Source: Vallitalea longa
Lineage (GTDB): Bacteria; Bacillota; Clostridia; Lachnospirales; Vallitaleaceae
Direction of reading: 5' to 3'
Assembly (NCBI RefSeq): GCF_027923465.1
Contig: NZ_BRLB01000002.1
Span: 1-64,000 of the forward strand
Length of the DNA stretch: 64,000 nucleotides
A model generated the notes under the pieces. The model was not told where the DNA came from, ran no database searches, and saw only the letters and a program-made list of their open reading frames with translations. Below are positions 27,480 to 36,655 of the stretch, piece by piece. Each line of letters starts with the position of its first letter. The first letter of the stretch is position 1. The position numbers and the translations under genes are program-made.

Positions 27480-29096
27480 TTAATGTATATATGTAGAAAA
27501 TCTATTCAAAATACTAGCCATTTGAGCTCTAGTAACTTTTTCTTCTGGACGGAAAGTATTATCATTAAATCCTTTAAAGATTCCGTATCTATTCATTTTT
27601 ATTATTGCTTCATATGACCAATCATCTTCGTCTATATCGGTAAAACCATTCTCTTCTGTTATTTCAGGTAAGTCTTTATCAATAATATTAGTAAGCATCT
27701 GTGCCATTTCTTGTCTGGTTATTATATTATCAGGATCAAATACATCGTTACCTTTGCCATTAATAATATTGTTATGGTATGCTGTCTCGATTTCCGTTTT
27801 TGCCCAGTGTGAATCTTTCACATCAGTAAAGTGCGATGTAGAATTTATCAAATCAATATCAAGAGCTCTTACGATAGTTACAGCAGCTTGCGCTCTTGTA
27901 AGATTATCAAATGGACCGAATTGTGTACTGGATATACCTCTCATCCAATCTTTATTATAGACTGAAAGTATATCATCCTCTGCCCAATGATTTTCTATAT
28001 CATTAAAATAATCACCATTCAGCCAAGATTTATAATATTTCCAGATATCTTTATTCTCTTGTCCCAAACTCCAACTGCCAGTTCCTTTTAAATCATATTT
28101 TTCAACAAGCTTCAATTTTTCTTTTATGGTGAAGTTATCATCAAACCATATCTCATAATTTCCCTCTGTAACTGGAACACCCCAACTGTAAAGGTCTTTT
28201 TTTTCATCATCAGTTTCAACTACAAAATTTGCTTTCATGGATTTACTGGTATCATCATAGGTTACAGTTGCATCATAAAAAGCAAGTAGTAAATTAATGG
28301 TACTAGCAGGTATACCCTTGCCTATTATTCTATTCTCTTTTTCATCATTATCAATATCATTGATATTCCATATTCTTCCATAGAACGGTATACCTAACAG
28401 AATCTTATGTGATGGTATTCCTGCTTTAATAGCATATTTTATGGAATTCTCTACAAATGACATACTCGCTACTGGACCAGGGTCGCTTCCACCATAACTT
28501 TCATCATAGGTCATTATCATAAGATAATCACTATACTCGGATAATGCTTTGTAATCATACATACCCTGCCATCCTTTATCTGAGCCATATGGATTAGCTG
28601 CAACTGCTACACAGATTTCTTTATCTTCTTGAAGATTCTGTCTTAATAATTGAATGAATGCGGTAAAAGCTTCTTTACTTTCCCCATCCAAATTCTCAAT
28701 GTCAACATTGATACCATCAAAATCATTATCTTCTATTATGGTAACAATCTGTTCTACAAGTTCTTCTTTCTTGTCCAGTGCTAATTCACCAGCATTTCTG
28801 TCCCAATGATTACTGAGAAATGGTGTAACTTTCATCCCTTTGTCATGAACTTCTTTTATCAATTTCCTATCAATATTATTAATTTCAAGGTCACCATTAC
28901 TATTTATATCCAAATAGTTAGGTGAAACGCAATCAAGAGAATTGTCCGTGTCGTTAATATAACTTAAGTACGATTTCGGACTTCCGTAATGTAAATATGA
29001 CATATTGAATCTGGAACTGGAATAAGAGGTATCTGAATTAATTAATAAAATAACTATAATTAATATTAGTTGGAATGTTGTCTTAAATGTTTTCAT
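27480..29096 (-). CDS. GH18-family glycosidase with three SLH domains
   Basis: These 538 residues have a signal peptide (about 1-27), a glycoside hydrolase family 18 barrel (about 30-355) with the catalytic DGxxxDxE motif at Asp127, Asp132 and Glu134, and three S-layer homology domains from about 360 (DIENHWAEDDI, DVKDSHWAKTEI, DIDEDDWSYEAI). SLH domains bind pyruvylated wall polymers, so the enzyme stays on the cell surface, where it may act on chitin-like or peptidoglycan glycans. The barrel resembles YaaH/YdhD types. Confidence 0.88.
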   Translation of the reverse strand: MKTFKTTFQLILIIVILLINSDTSYSSSRFNMSYLHYGSPKSYLSYINDTDNSLDCVSPNYLDINSNGDLEINNIDRKLIKEVHDKGMKVTPFLSNHWDRNAGELALDKKEELVEQIVTIIEDNDFDGINVDIENLDGESKEAFTAFIQLLRQNLQEDKEICVAVAANPYGSDKGWQGMYDYKALSEYSDYLMIMTYDESYGGSDPGPVASMSFVENSIKYAIKAGIPSHKILLGIPFYGRIWNINDIDNDEKENRIIGKGIPASTINLLLAFYDATVTYDDTSKSMKANFVVETDDEKKDLYSWGVPVTEGNYEIWFDDNFTIKEKLKLVEKYDLKGTGSWSLGQENKDIWKYYKSWLNGDYFNDIENHWAEDDILSVYNKDWMRGISSTQFGPFDNLTRAQAAVTIVRALDIDLINSTSHFTDVKDSHWAKTEIETAYHNNIINGKGNDVFDPDNIITRQEMAQMLTNIIDKDLPEITEENGFTDIDEDDWSYEAIIKMNRYGIFKGFNDNTFRPEEKVTRAQMASILNRFSTYIH

Positions 29097-29241
29097 CGCC
29101 TGAAATAATCCTTTCTATAATTTTTAATTGAATATAAGCAGATAAAAAAATAACTCTATATGAATATTTTAACAGATTTTTAGCATATTTTGTCTATGAA
29201 ATTTTATCCATATAGAAAAAATGCTAAGATTCAATTAAAAT

Positions 29242-29354
29242 AGGCTGTTTCTTAATACATTTTATAATTACAATCTCCCAGAAGACTTCTATAGTGTTTA
29301 TAACTAACACATATATCAACTAGGGTAAATATAAAATGAATTATGAAACAGCCT
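29242..29354. mobile_element. 113-bp inverted-repeat element (MITE-like)
   Basis: The 30-base ends, starting AGGCTGTTTC and ending GAAACAGCCT, are inverted copies with only a few T/A mismatches (second block CATTTTATA/TATAAAATG). A short inner hairpin GTGTT/AACAC sits near 29295-29310. No ORF fits inside. Size and ends resemble a miniature inverted-repeat transposable element; as RNA it might also serve as the uraA terminator. No certain target duplication was found. Confidence 0.55.
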
Positions 29355-29383
29355 TATTAGAGTTTCAGATCAATAATTCTAAT

Positions 29384-30676
29384 CTATATACCTTTTGGTA
29401 AAGCAAGATTCAATATAATACCTATTAAAGCTGCTACAGCTAATCCAGATATAGTTAATGAATCAATCAGTGGGAAACTATCAACTCCTATACCAACAAC
29501 TAATACTATAGCTGATATCAATAGATTTCTACTATGAGTAAAATCAAGGTTAGAAGTAATTAGTATTCTTACCCCCACACTTGCTATCATACCGAATAAT
29601 ATGATACTGATACCACCCATTACCGGATCAGGTATTGTTCTGATTACTGCTCCAAATTTACCTATCATACTTAAGAAGATAGCGACTAGTGCTGCTATTC
29701 TTAATATAGCTGGATCATATACTTTAGTTACTGCTAATACTCCTGTATTTTCACTATATGTTGTATTGGCAGGTGCTCCAATGAATCCAGCGAAAACTGT
29801 TGCTACTCCATCTCCCAACATAGTTCTATGAACACCTGGATCTTCTAAGAAGTTTTTGCCTACAACAGCTCCATTAGTGGTTATATCTCCTATATGCTCA
29901 ATAAATACTACTAGAGCTATAGGTGCAATTGCAATAATCCCTGTCATAGTGAACGATGGTGCTGTTAATAATTGTTCAGTTATATGAGTATCACCAATTG
30001 ATAACCAATGAGCATTTCTTATTGCTTCAGTATTTAATAATCCAAAAGGAATACAAACTATATATCCAACAACTACTGATATTAATATTGGAACCATTTT
30101 GAAAAAACCTTTCGCGAATATTGAAACTACAACCATAGTAATAACAACTATACCTGCAACAATTGCATAGGTTCCATTAAATGCTCTTTCACCAGTTTCA
30201 TTATTGATTATTGGAAAGAAAGCACTGTTTGTTGCTACTGAACACAATCTGAGTCCTATTACAATAATCATTGGACCTGTTACGATTGGTGGAAATAATT
30301 TTTTGATTTTATCTACTCCAATAAAATAAATTACGATAGCCATAAATATATAGATCAAACCAGCTACAATAATCCCACCCTTTACAAGAGATAGATTATG
30401 TAAATATTCGGTTCTTGGCATTTTTGAAACATCGTCAAGCTGATTTGGATTGAGAGTTATTGAAATTGCTCCAATAAATGCAATACTTGAACCTAAAAAA
30501 ACGGGTACTTTACCTTTAGCACATAAATGAAATAGAAGAGTTCCGACACCAGCCGCAAATAATGCAATTGCTGGGTCAAGTCCTGTTAACATAGGTACTA
30601 AGACAGTTGCTCCAAACATTGCTAAAACATGTTGAAGACCTAAAATAAGTTTTTTACCTTTTGATATGTTCTCCAT
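29384..30676 (-). CDS. uraA: Uracil permease (NCS2 family)
   Basis: These 430 residues have about 12-14 membrane segments and the uracil/xanthine permease landmarks GLQHVLAMFGATVLVP near the start, FLGSSIAFIGAI, and IALVVFIEHIGDITTNGAVVGKNF with the substrate-binding Glu. It imports uracil by proton symport. It is downstream of pyrR, with a hairpin AATCTAG/CTAGATT (30723-30740) in the 104-bp gap, and should be governed by the attenuator ahead of pyrR. Confidence 0.95.
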   Translation of the reverse strand: MENISKGKKLILGLQHVLAMFGATVLVPMLTGLDPAIALFAAGVGTLLFHLCAKGKVPVFLGSSIAFIGAISITLNPNQLDDVSKMPRTEYLHNLSLVKGGIIVAGLIYIFMAIVIYFIGVDKIKKLFPPIVTGPMIIVIGLRLCSVATNSAFFPIINNETGERAFNGTYAIVAGIVVITMVVVSIFAKGFFKMVPILISVVVGYIVCIPFGLLNTEAIRNAHWLSIGDTHITEQLLTAPSFTMTGIIAIAPIALVVFIEHIGDITTNGAVVGKNFLEDPGVHRTMLGDGVATVFAGFIGAPANTTYSENTGVLAVTKVYDPAILRIAALVAIFLSMIGKFGAVIRTIPDPVMGGISIILFGMIASVGVRILITSNLDFTHSRNLLISAIVLVVGIGVDSFPLIDSLTISGLAVAALIGIILNLALPKGI

Positions 30677-30780
30677 AATTAAAATTTACCTCCTATTTTG
30701 CAATCATTACAGAGTTATAAGCAATCTAGAAACCTAGATTACTATATTAATGGGTAATTATATTTTTAATATGGAAATCT

Positions 30781-31299
30781 TTAAATTATCTGTACAGTAT
30801 CTTCACCATCACTTTCTAATAATTTAACACGAACTACTTCGTTTTTTGATGTAGGAATGTTTTTACCTATATAATCTGGTGTCAAAGGTAATTCTCTATG
30901 ACCTCTGTCTATTAGTGATGCGAATTGAATCTTATTAGGTCTGCCTGCATTCATAACTGCTTCAATAGCAGATCTACACGTTCTACCGGTGTATATTACA
31001 TCATCAACTAATACAACTGTTTTACCTTCTACATCAAAATCTAAAGGATTATTAATTACAGGTTGAAGACTTTTCTTTTGAAGATCATCTCTATAGAATG
31101 TTATATCTATTGTTCCGATTGGAACATCGACCTCTTCAAATAATTTGATTTTATTAGCAATCCTGTTAGCTAGAGGAATACCCCGTGTTTTGATACCTAT
31201 AATAACAATATCTTCTACACCTTTGTTTTTCTCTATTATTTCATGTGAAATTCTTGTAAGTGCTCGTCCTATAGCTTTGTTGTCCATTAATACTTTCAT
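30781..31299 (-). CDS. pyrR: PyrR bifunctional regulator/uracil phosphoribosyltransferase
   Basis: The 172 residues show the PRPP-binding signature TVVLVDDVIYTGRT at 94-107 and the PyrR family regions IVIIGIKTRGIPLANR and RELPLTPDYIGKNIPT. PyrR binds pyr leader RNA when UMP is high and promotes termination; it also has weak UPRT activity. It sits directly behind its own probable RNA target and before uraA, the usual salvage layout in Bacillota. Confidence 0.96.
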   Translation of the reverse strand: MKVLMDNKAIGRALTRISHEIIEKNKGVEDIVIIGIKTRGIPLANRIANKIKLFEEVDVPIGTIDITFYRDDLQKKSLQPVINNPLDFDVEGKTVVLVDDVIYTGRTCRSAIEAVMNAGRPNKIQFASLIDRGHRELPLTPDYIGKNIPTSKNEVVRVKLLESDGEDTVQII

Positions 31300-31372
31300 A
31301 AGTTCACCTCAAAAATTATTTTTTATAGCTTGTAAAAAATTAAAAACCTAAATAATATTTAAATTTTTTCAT

Positions 31373-31456
31373 TAAAAAAGGCTTCAAGATACATTCAAGA
31401 AGCCATAGTTTACATAACTATGTCACGGTCAAACCTCTTACTAGCATCTCTGTACT
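31373..31456 (-). promoter_or_regulatory. PyrR-dependent attenuator ahead of pyrR-uraA
   Basis: In the minus-strand transcript, ACAGAGATGCTAGTAAGAGG (within 31435-31454) resembles the PyrR binding loop consensus CAGAGAxGCUxxxAAG. It is followed by hairpin CATAGTT/AACTATG (31404-31422) and a terminator GGCTTC/GAAGCC (31380-31404) ending in TTTTTT. This is the binding loop, alternative stem and terminator order expected for UMP-dependent attenuation. Identification is by motif, not by a covariance model. Confidence 0.72.
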
Positions 31457-31519
31457 AATTTAAAGAAATCTTATTATTTAATTCTATAACAATCTATCAC
31501 ATTTTGTTACAAATGTCTA

Positions 31520-32326
31520 CTACTTTTTTAATTGATTATTAATATACTCAAGTAAAAGTGCTTTTTCTTCTTCTGGTATGTTTTCATTTAATCGCGTTGT
31601 AGCTATGGGAAGTTCCCATTTTTCAATTTCATTTATGTCTGCTCCTGAGAAAGCAGTATAAAAATTTACATAATGTTTAAGTAGTAATGATCTTAAAACA
31701 TGAAATTCTTTTATTTCATCTATAGGAATGTCCTTTTCAACTACTGAGTATTTTAATATGATTATGGTCCTTGCAACATCACATAAGCAGTTACCTTTTC
31801 TAGTAGTCATCCAATCTATTATATAATATTTATTATTATCTATTAATATATTTTCTGGATGAAAATCTCCATGACATAAATTACTACCATCTGGAAGAGA
31901 TTTTGTATATGCTATTATTTTATGTTTTGTATCATTATCTATCAAATCTATATTTTTAATGCTTCTGATGAGTGATTGTTTATAATTATATAACCGTTTA
32001 TTATAAGTAACTTTATGTATTGTATAATGTAGTTTTGCTAAATTTTCCCCATAAGTCTTAATACTGGACATATCATCAAAAATGTTATGTAACATGGTAT
32101 TACCATTTACCTTATCATAGATTATACCAATCCTATCATTACATTTAACCATTTTATATGCTTTAGTAACTGGCAAATCATATGTAGATAAAATATTGTT
32201 AACTCGATATTCATATTTGATATATTTTTTTTTATAACCTTTTATAAATAATTTTAATATCTTATTATTATCAAGTTCATATATTTCAGCAGTACTTCCT
32301 TCACCTATTAACTTCCCTAATTCCAT
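31520..32326 (-). CDS. Aminoglycoside-phosphotransferase-like kinase
   Basis: These 268 residues are in the protein-kinase-like APH fold: an N-lobe GEGSTAEIYELDNNKILKLF, catalytic loop LCHGDFHPENILID and metal site YYIIDWMTTRKGN. Relatives phosphorylate antibiotics, choline, sugars or amino alcohols. There is no resistance-island context, so a metabolic substrate is more likely. It stands between pyrR and the thioesterase and starts 22 bp after that gene. Confidence 0.8.
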   Translation of the reverse strand: MELGKLIGEGSTAEIYELDNNKILKLFIKGYKKKYIKYEYRVNNILSTYDLPVTKAYKMVKCNDRIGIIYDKVNGNTMLHNIFDDMSSIKTYGENLAKLHYTIHKVTYNKRLYNYKQSLIRSIKNIDLIDNDTKHKIIAYTKSLPDGSNLCHGDFHPENILIDNNKYYIIDWMTTRKGNCLCDVARTIIILKYSVVEKDIPIDEIKEFHVLRSLLLKHYVNFYTAFSGADINEIEKWELPIATTRLNENIPEEEKALLLEYINNQLKK

Positions 32327-32347
32327 AGCTCCTCCCCAACTAATAAC

Positions 32348-33094
32348 TTATTTTTTATCACTCCAATTTATTAATGCTTGAAAATATTTTATCTTAGTAT
32401 CTTTATCCACACCTTCGACATAATAATTATTGGTGTTTTTGTCATATCCTTTGAACATTTCTATAGTTTGTCCATATTTACATTGTGTTAAGAAATTAAT
32501 ATGTAGAATTTCAGGTTGTTTATTTATGTAATAATCTTCTTTGAAACTGTCTAGAACCATTTCCACATAACGAACATTATTAACATGATGATTGAGATCA
32601 ATATCACAATAACTGATATGCTTATCATATACATGCTGTTTATCTTCAATGTCAAATATCTTACTGGGAACTTCTTTTACAGCATGTTTATCTTCTAGAT
32701 TTTCTATAGTACCTTTAAGGATTTTAGGTCTTTGAGGTCTCATTTTTTCCCAATCAACAATGACCCAGTTGGTTGTTACATTAGCTATTACTTTATTATC
32801 TGAATTAAATACCTGGAAATCCCTTAAGACAAATATCTTATCAAAACCTTTTGTCCATGTTGTCATTGTAACTGTATCCCCTAATTTCGGATAATCTATC
32901 ATATCAATATATGCTCTTGACAATATCCAGAAGAGACCTTCTTTTGACATTTCACTGACTCCATATTTTTGACTGTGCGCGTGAGCTATTGCACTCTCTT
33001 GCATATAATTGAATACGGTACTCATCTTAATCCTGTTATTGAAATCAACTGCATAAGTTCCTAATTTATATGTTTGTTTTCCCATAATACTCAT
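32348..33094 (-). CDS. Acyl-ACP thioesterase (FatA/FatB family)
   Basis: The 248-residue double hot-dog protein has an N-terminal half with MQESAIAHAHSQKYGVSEMSKEGLFWILSRAYIDM and a C-terminal half with DIDLNHHVNNVRYVEMVLDSF, where the DxNxHVNN catalytic motif is nearly intact. It releases free fatty acids from acyl carrier protein, setting chain length. GGGTGAG precedes the start. It is followed by the kinase-like gene, probably one transcript. Confidence 0.9.
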   Translation of the reverse strand: MSIMGKQTYKLGTYAVDFNNRIKMSTVFNYMQESAIAHAHSQKYGVSEMSKEGLFWILSRAYIDMIDYPKLGDTVTMTTWTKGFDKIFVLRDFQVFNSDNKVIANVTTNWVIVDWEKMRPQRPKILKGTIENLEDKHAVKEVPSKIFDIEDKQHVYDKHISYCDIDLNHHVNNVRYVEMVLDSFKEDYYINKQPEILHINFLTQCKYGQTIEMFKGYDKNTNNYYVEGVDKDTKIKYFQALINWSDKK

Positions 33095-33191
33095 TTTTTA
33101 TCTCACCCTTATAATTCAATATTGTTAATCTTATAACATACTCTATATTATATCACTAATAAATTATAATGTCTAAAAATAATATTTATAG

Positions 33192-34577
33192 TTATTTTAA
33201 TAGTTTTTTTACTTTATTAAAGTTAGATTCCGTATATGGAGGAAATTGAACTTTAAATCTGATATTGGTTGATTTGTTAAGTATACTTTTAAAATGTGTA
33301 AATGTATTGAAGCTTTCAATTCCATGATAAGCACCCATACCAGAATTACCTACACCACCAAAAGGCAATCTGTGAGTGACAAAGTGACTGATAGTATCAT
33401 TGATACAACTGCCGCCTGAGCTAGTTTCAGATAATATCTTATCTTGCATTATTTTATCTTCAGAAAAAATATATAATGCTAATGGTTTGTGTTTATCGTT
33501 TATCATATCTATAACTTCTCTTATATCTTTATACTCCATAATGGGCAGTATAGGTCCGAATAGCTCTTCTTGCATACAAGCATCTTTCCAAGTTACATCA
33601 TCAATTAAAGTTGGAGCTATATATTTGTCGTTTAAATTATAGTCACCACCAAAAATAATTTTTCCTTTATCTTTTTCTATTATTTCAGCTAATCTCTTTG
33701 AATGCCTAATATTAACTATCCTAGCGAGATTGTTGGATTTTTTTATATCTTTTCCATAGAATCTTACAATTGTTTTTTTTAGTACCTTAATAAATTCTTC
33801 TTTTATATCTTCATGAAGAATTAGATAATCAGGAGCTATACAAGTTTGTCCGGCATTAAATAACTTACCCCAAACTATTCTTTCTGCAGCAATAGCTAAA
33901 TTAGCCGTTTTATCAACTATACATGGACTTTTGCCACCAAGTTCCAGCGTCACAGGAACTAGATTATTACTGGCTGCTTTCATTACTATTTTTCCTATAC
34001 CAACACTACCTGTAAAAAAAATATAATCAAAAGGCGAATTAATAAGTGCAGATGTCGTTTCTTTTTCTCCTTCTATAACTCTAATAAAATTGTTATCAAA
34101 ATTTTGGGACAATATGGTATCTATAACTTTTGCTACAGTAGGTGTCTGTTCCGATGGTTTTACGACAACACAGTTCCCTGCTGCTATTGCTCCAATCATA
34201 GGTTCAATTAATAGATTAAAAGGGTAATTATAAGGACCAATGATTAATACTATCCCATAGGGTTCTGGCTTAATATAACTTTTAGCTCCAAATTGATGTA
34301 AAGGAGTTTTGACTTTCTTGACTTTTGACCATTTCTTAACATTTTTGATATGATATTGTATACTGCTCAAAACCACACCAACTTCAGCAGTATATGTTTC
34401 ATAAGGATGTCTACCCAAGTCTTTTCGATGAGCTTCTAATATTATCTTTTCATTATCTATTATCAATTGTTTTAATTTCTTCAACTGACTTATTCTAAAA
34501 TTTACATCTTTTGTTAAACCTTTACTGAAATAATTTTTAATGTCATCTAAAATATTACTTACATTCTGTATAGTCAT
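33192..34577 (-). CDS. Aldehyde dehydrogenase (class 3-like)
   Basis: These 461 residues show the catalytic Cys in GQTCIAPDYL, the general base Glu in TLELGGKSP, and EELFGPILPI and PFGGVGNSGMGAYHG near the end. The length and absent N-terminal extension match the ALDH3/YwdH type, which oxidises long-chain or aromatic aldehydes with NAD(P). A TetR gene lies just upstream on the same strand, with an operator-like repeat between them. Confidence 0.92.
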   Translation of the reverse strand: MTIQNVSNILDDIKNYFSKGLTKDVNFRISQLKKLKQLIIDNEKIILEAHRKDLGRHPYETYTAEVGVVLSSIQYHIKNVKKWSKVKKVKTPLHQFGAKSYIKPEPYGIVLIIGPYNYPFNLLIEPMIGAIAAGNCVVVKPSEQTPTVAKVIDTILSQNFDNNFIRVIEGEKETTSALINSPFDYIFFTGSVGIGKIVMKAASNNLVPVTLELGGKSPCIVDKTANLAIAAERIVWGKLFNAGQTCIAPDYLILHEDIKEEFIKVLKKTIVRFYGKDIKKSNNLARIVNIRHSKRLAEIIEKDKGKIIFGGDYNLNDKYIAPTLIDDVTWKDACMQEELFGPILPIMEYKDIREVIDMINDKHKPLALYIFSEDKIMQDKILSETSSGGSCINDTISHFVTHRLPFGGVGNSGMGAYHGIESFNTFTHFKSILNKSTNIRFKVQFPPYTESNFNKVKKLLK

Positions 34578-34594
34578 AAAATCACCCTTTCTAG

Positions 34595-34648
34595 GTTAGC
34601 AATTACTTACTAACGTCTAATTATATAAAGTAAGCACCTTCACTTACT
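34595..34648 (-). promoter_or_regulatory. Promoter region of the aldehyde dehydrogenase with inverted repeats
   Basis: TATAAT on the minus strand (34625-34620) is preceded by AGTAAG-N8-CTTACT (34629-34648), which would sit between -10 and -35. A second pair GTTAG-N10-CTAAC lies at 34595-34614. They are candidate sites for the adjacent TetR; no good -35 is visible. Confidence 0.5.
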
Positions 34649-34698
34649 ATATATATTATACCATATATTCAATTGTTTTATTACTTATTTTTCAATTC

Positions 34699-35268
34699 TT
34701 AAGAATAGTTATTTTTACTTATAACTCTTAAAGTACTTAGAAAAGCCTGTTCTTTTAATTCATCATTCAATACAACTTCCCCATCAATAGCCGCTCTAGC
34801 TATTTCTAAGATTGGGATATGTACAAATGCATAGTAAAAGGCTAAAGGCATATCTCTGAAAAAACCCTTTTTTATGTTTTCCACCATATAAGCAGTAAGT
34901 GATTCAAACCTAGCTTTACCCATTTCAAAAATTACATTATTCATATATGTTGAATTAGTAAATTGTAGATAGTATTTTAATCTTTTAGGATAATTCAAGA
35001 AATAATCCAGATAATTAAACCAAACTTTTTTTACTTTATTTAATTCATTATCTATACCATCAGTTCCAACAAATATCGCTTTATCTAAATCAGACTTTAT
35101 TTTTAGGTATACTTCAATCAATAAATCCACTTTACTGTCAAAATATTTGTAAATAGTTGCTTCTGAGTATTGAGCTTTTTTTGCTATTTTAGAAGTTGGT
35201 ATATGTGTAAGTCCATATTGGTATACAAGGTCTATCGTTGCATTTATTAATTTATCTTTCGTATTCAT
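34699..35268 (-). CDS. TetR family regulator
   Basis: These 189 residues begin with a TetR helix-turn-helix: LINATIDLVYQYGLTHIPTSKIAKKAQYSEATIYKYFDSKVDLL. The remainder is a helical ligand-binding domain with no subfamily I can name. The ATG follows AGGAGG with 9-base spacing; a TTG three bases upstream is also possible. It probably controls the aldehyde dehydrogenase downstream and follows the aminotransferase gene by 28 bp, so it may be co-transcribed with it. Confidence 0.88.
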   Translation of the reverse strand: MNTKDKLINATIDLVYQYGLTHIPTSKIAKKAQYSEATIYKYFDSKVDLLIEVYLKIKSDLDKAIFVGTDGIDNELNKVKKVWFNYLDYFLNYPKRLKYYLQFTNSTYMNNVIFEMGKARFESLTAYMVENIKKGFFRDMPLAFYYAFVHIPILEIARAAIDGEVVLNDELKEQAFLSTLRVISKNNYS

Positions 35269-35296
35269 CAATTGTTTCCTCCTATAACAAAGACTC

Positions 35297-36475
35297 TTAT
35301 TTATTGATAGCTTTAGATATTCTGTCTAAAGCTTCTTTCAATATTCCACGTGGACATGCAAAATTAATTCTCATGAATCCAGAACCATTAGTACCAAACC
35401 AATGACCACTATCAAGTGCGACTTTCGCTTCTTTGGATATTATATGATCTAGTTTTTTATAATCTTTCTCTATCGATCTAAAATCAAGCCAAGCAAGATA
35501 GGTGGCTTGTGGACGAACCAACTTCACTCTAGGCATATTATTCTTTAGATAATCATCTATAAATTCCACATTGTCTTCAAGATATGTCAATAATTGCTCT
35601 AACCACTCTTCACTTTCATTATATGCAGCTTTTAATGCTGCAATACTCATAGGATTTTGCCCACCGATTGCATTTTTGGTCAATATTCTTTTATAGCTGT
35701 TTCTTAATTTCTTATTACCGATTATTATATGAGAAGTTTCCAATCCAGGAACATTGAATGTTTTGCTGGGAGCGGTACATATTATAGAATTATTTGAAAA
35801 TTCCTCACTTACATTAGCAAAAACTATATGTTGATTATTGCCTAGAATCAGGTCATTATGAATTTCATCTGAAATTACGATTACATCATTTTCTATACAT
35901 ATCTTCCCAATCTTCAGCAATTCTTCTTTAGTCCACACTCTTCCAACTGGATTATGGGGACTACATAGAATGAATAATTTTAATCTTTTATCCTTAGCTT
36001 TCTTCTCAAAGTCATCAAAATCAATAGTATATTTTTCACCATCATACAGCAATGGGTTATTAACTACTTTACAACCATTATTCTTAATAGATTCCTTAAA
36101 AGGATAATAAACAGGTGTTTGGATTATTACTTTGTCGTCAGTTTCGCAAAAGGCTTGTATCATATAATTTATTGCTGGGACAATACCAGGAGTATACACA
36201 ATACTGTCTTTTGATATAGTCCAATTATGTCTTCTTTTCTGCCAATTGATTACCGCTTGATAATAATTGTCTAATCTAACACTATAACCATAAATACCAT
36301 GTTTCGCTCTGTTGATTATAGCATCAACAACTGGTTTTGGAGTATTGAAATCCATATCCGCTACCCATAGTGGTAGTACATCTTCTTCACCAAAACGTTC
36401 CTTCAATATAGCTGGTTCCCATTTTAATGCATTAGTATTTTTTCTATCTATAATATCATCAAAATTATATTTCAT
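35297..36475 (-). CDS. MalY/PatB-type PLP-dependent aminotransferase (cystathionine beta-lyase-like)
   Basis: These 392 residues match the PatB family: LPLWVADMDFNTPKPVVDAIINRAKHGIYGY at the start, CSPHNPVGRVW, and the PLP-lysine motif SKTFNVPGLETSHIIIG. Members cleave cystathionine or other C-S bonds to pyruvate, ammonia and a thiol. The start ATG is near GGGGGTATCAGT. No methionine-pathway neighbours are present, so the exact substrate is open. Confidence 0.88.
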   Translation of the reverse strand: MKYNFDDIIDRKNTNALKWEPAILKERFGEEDVLPLWVADMDFNTPKPVVDAIINRAKHGIYGYSVRLDNYYQAVINWQKRRHNWTISKDSIVYTPGIVPAINYMIQAFCETDDKVIIQTPVYYPFKESIKNNGCKVVNNPLLYDGEKYTIDFDDFEKKAKDKRLKLFILCSPHNPVGRVWTKEELLKIGKICIENDVIVISDEIHNDLILGNNQHIVFANVSEEFSNNSIICTAPSKTFNVPGLETSHIIIGNKKLRNSYKRILTKNAIGGQNPMSIAALKAAYNESEEWLEQLLTYLEDNVEFIDDYLKNNMPRVKLVRPQATYLAWLDFRSIEKDYKKLDHIISKEAKVALDSGHWFGTNGSGFMRINFACPRGILKEALDRISKAINK

Positions 36476-36655
36476 ACTGATACCCCCAATTAAATTTTCG
36501 AATAAAGAGACTATGTCTTGTTATTATATAGACTAAACAGTTAATATCTTTATACTTGACCTTATCATATTATAATAATATATTCAAGATATAACTATTA
36601 ATTTATATATTTTATATGGGGGTAATAAGATTGGTCAACTAAATTGATTCCAATG

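Noticed and set aside
31408-31418. AGTTTACATAA, an exact match to the left arm of the dif-like sites
   Set aside because: It is part of a hairpin in the pyrR attenuator and has no matching right arm at the required distance.
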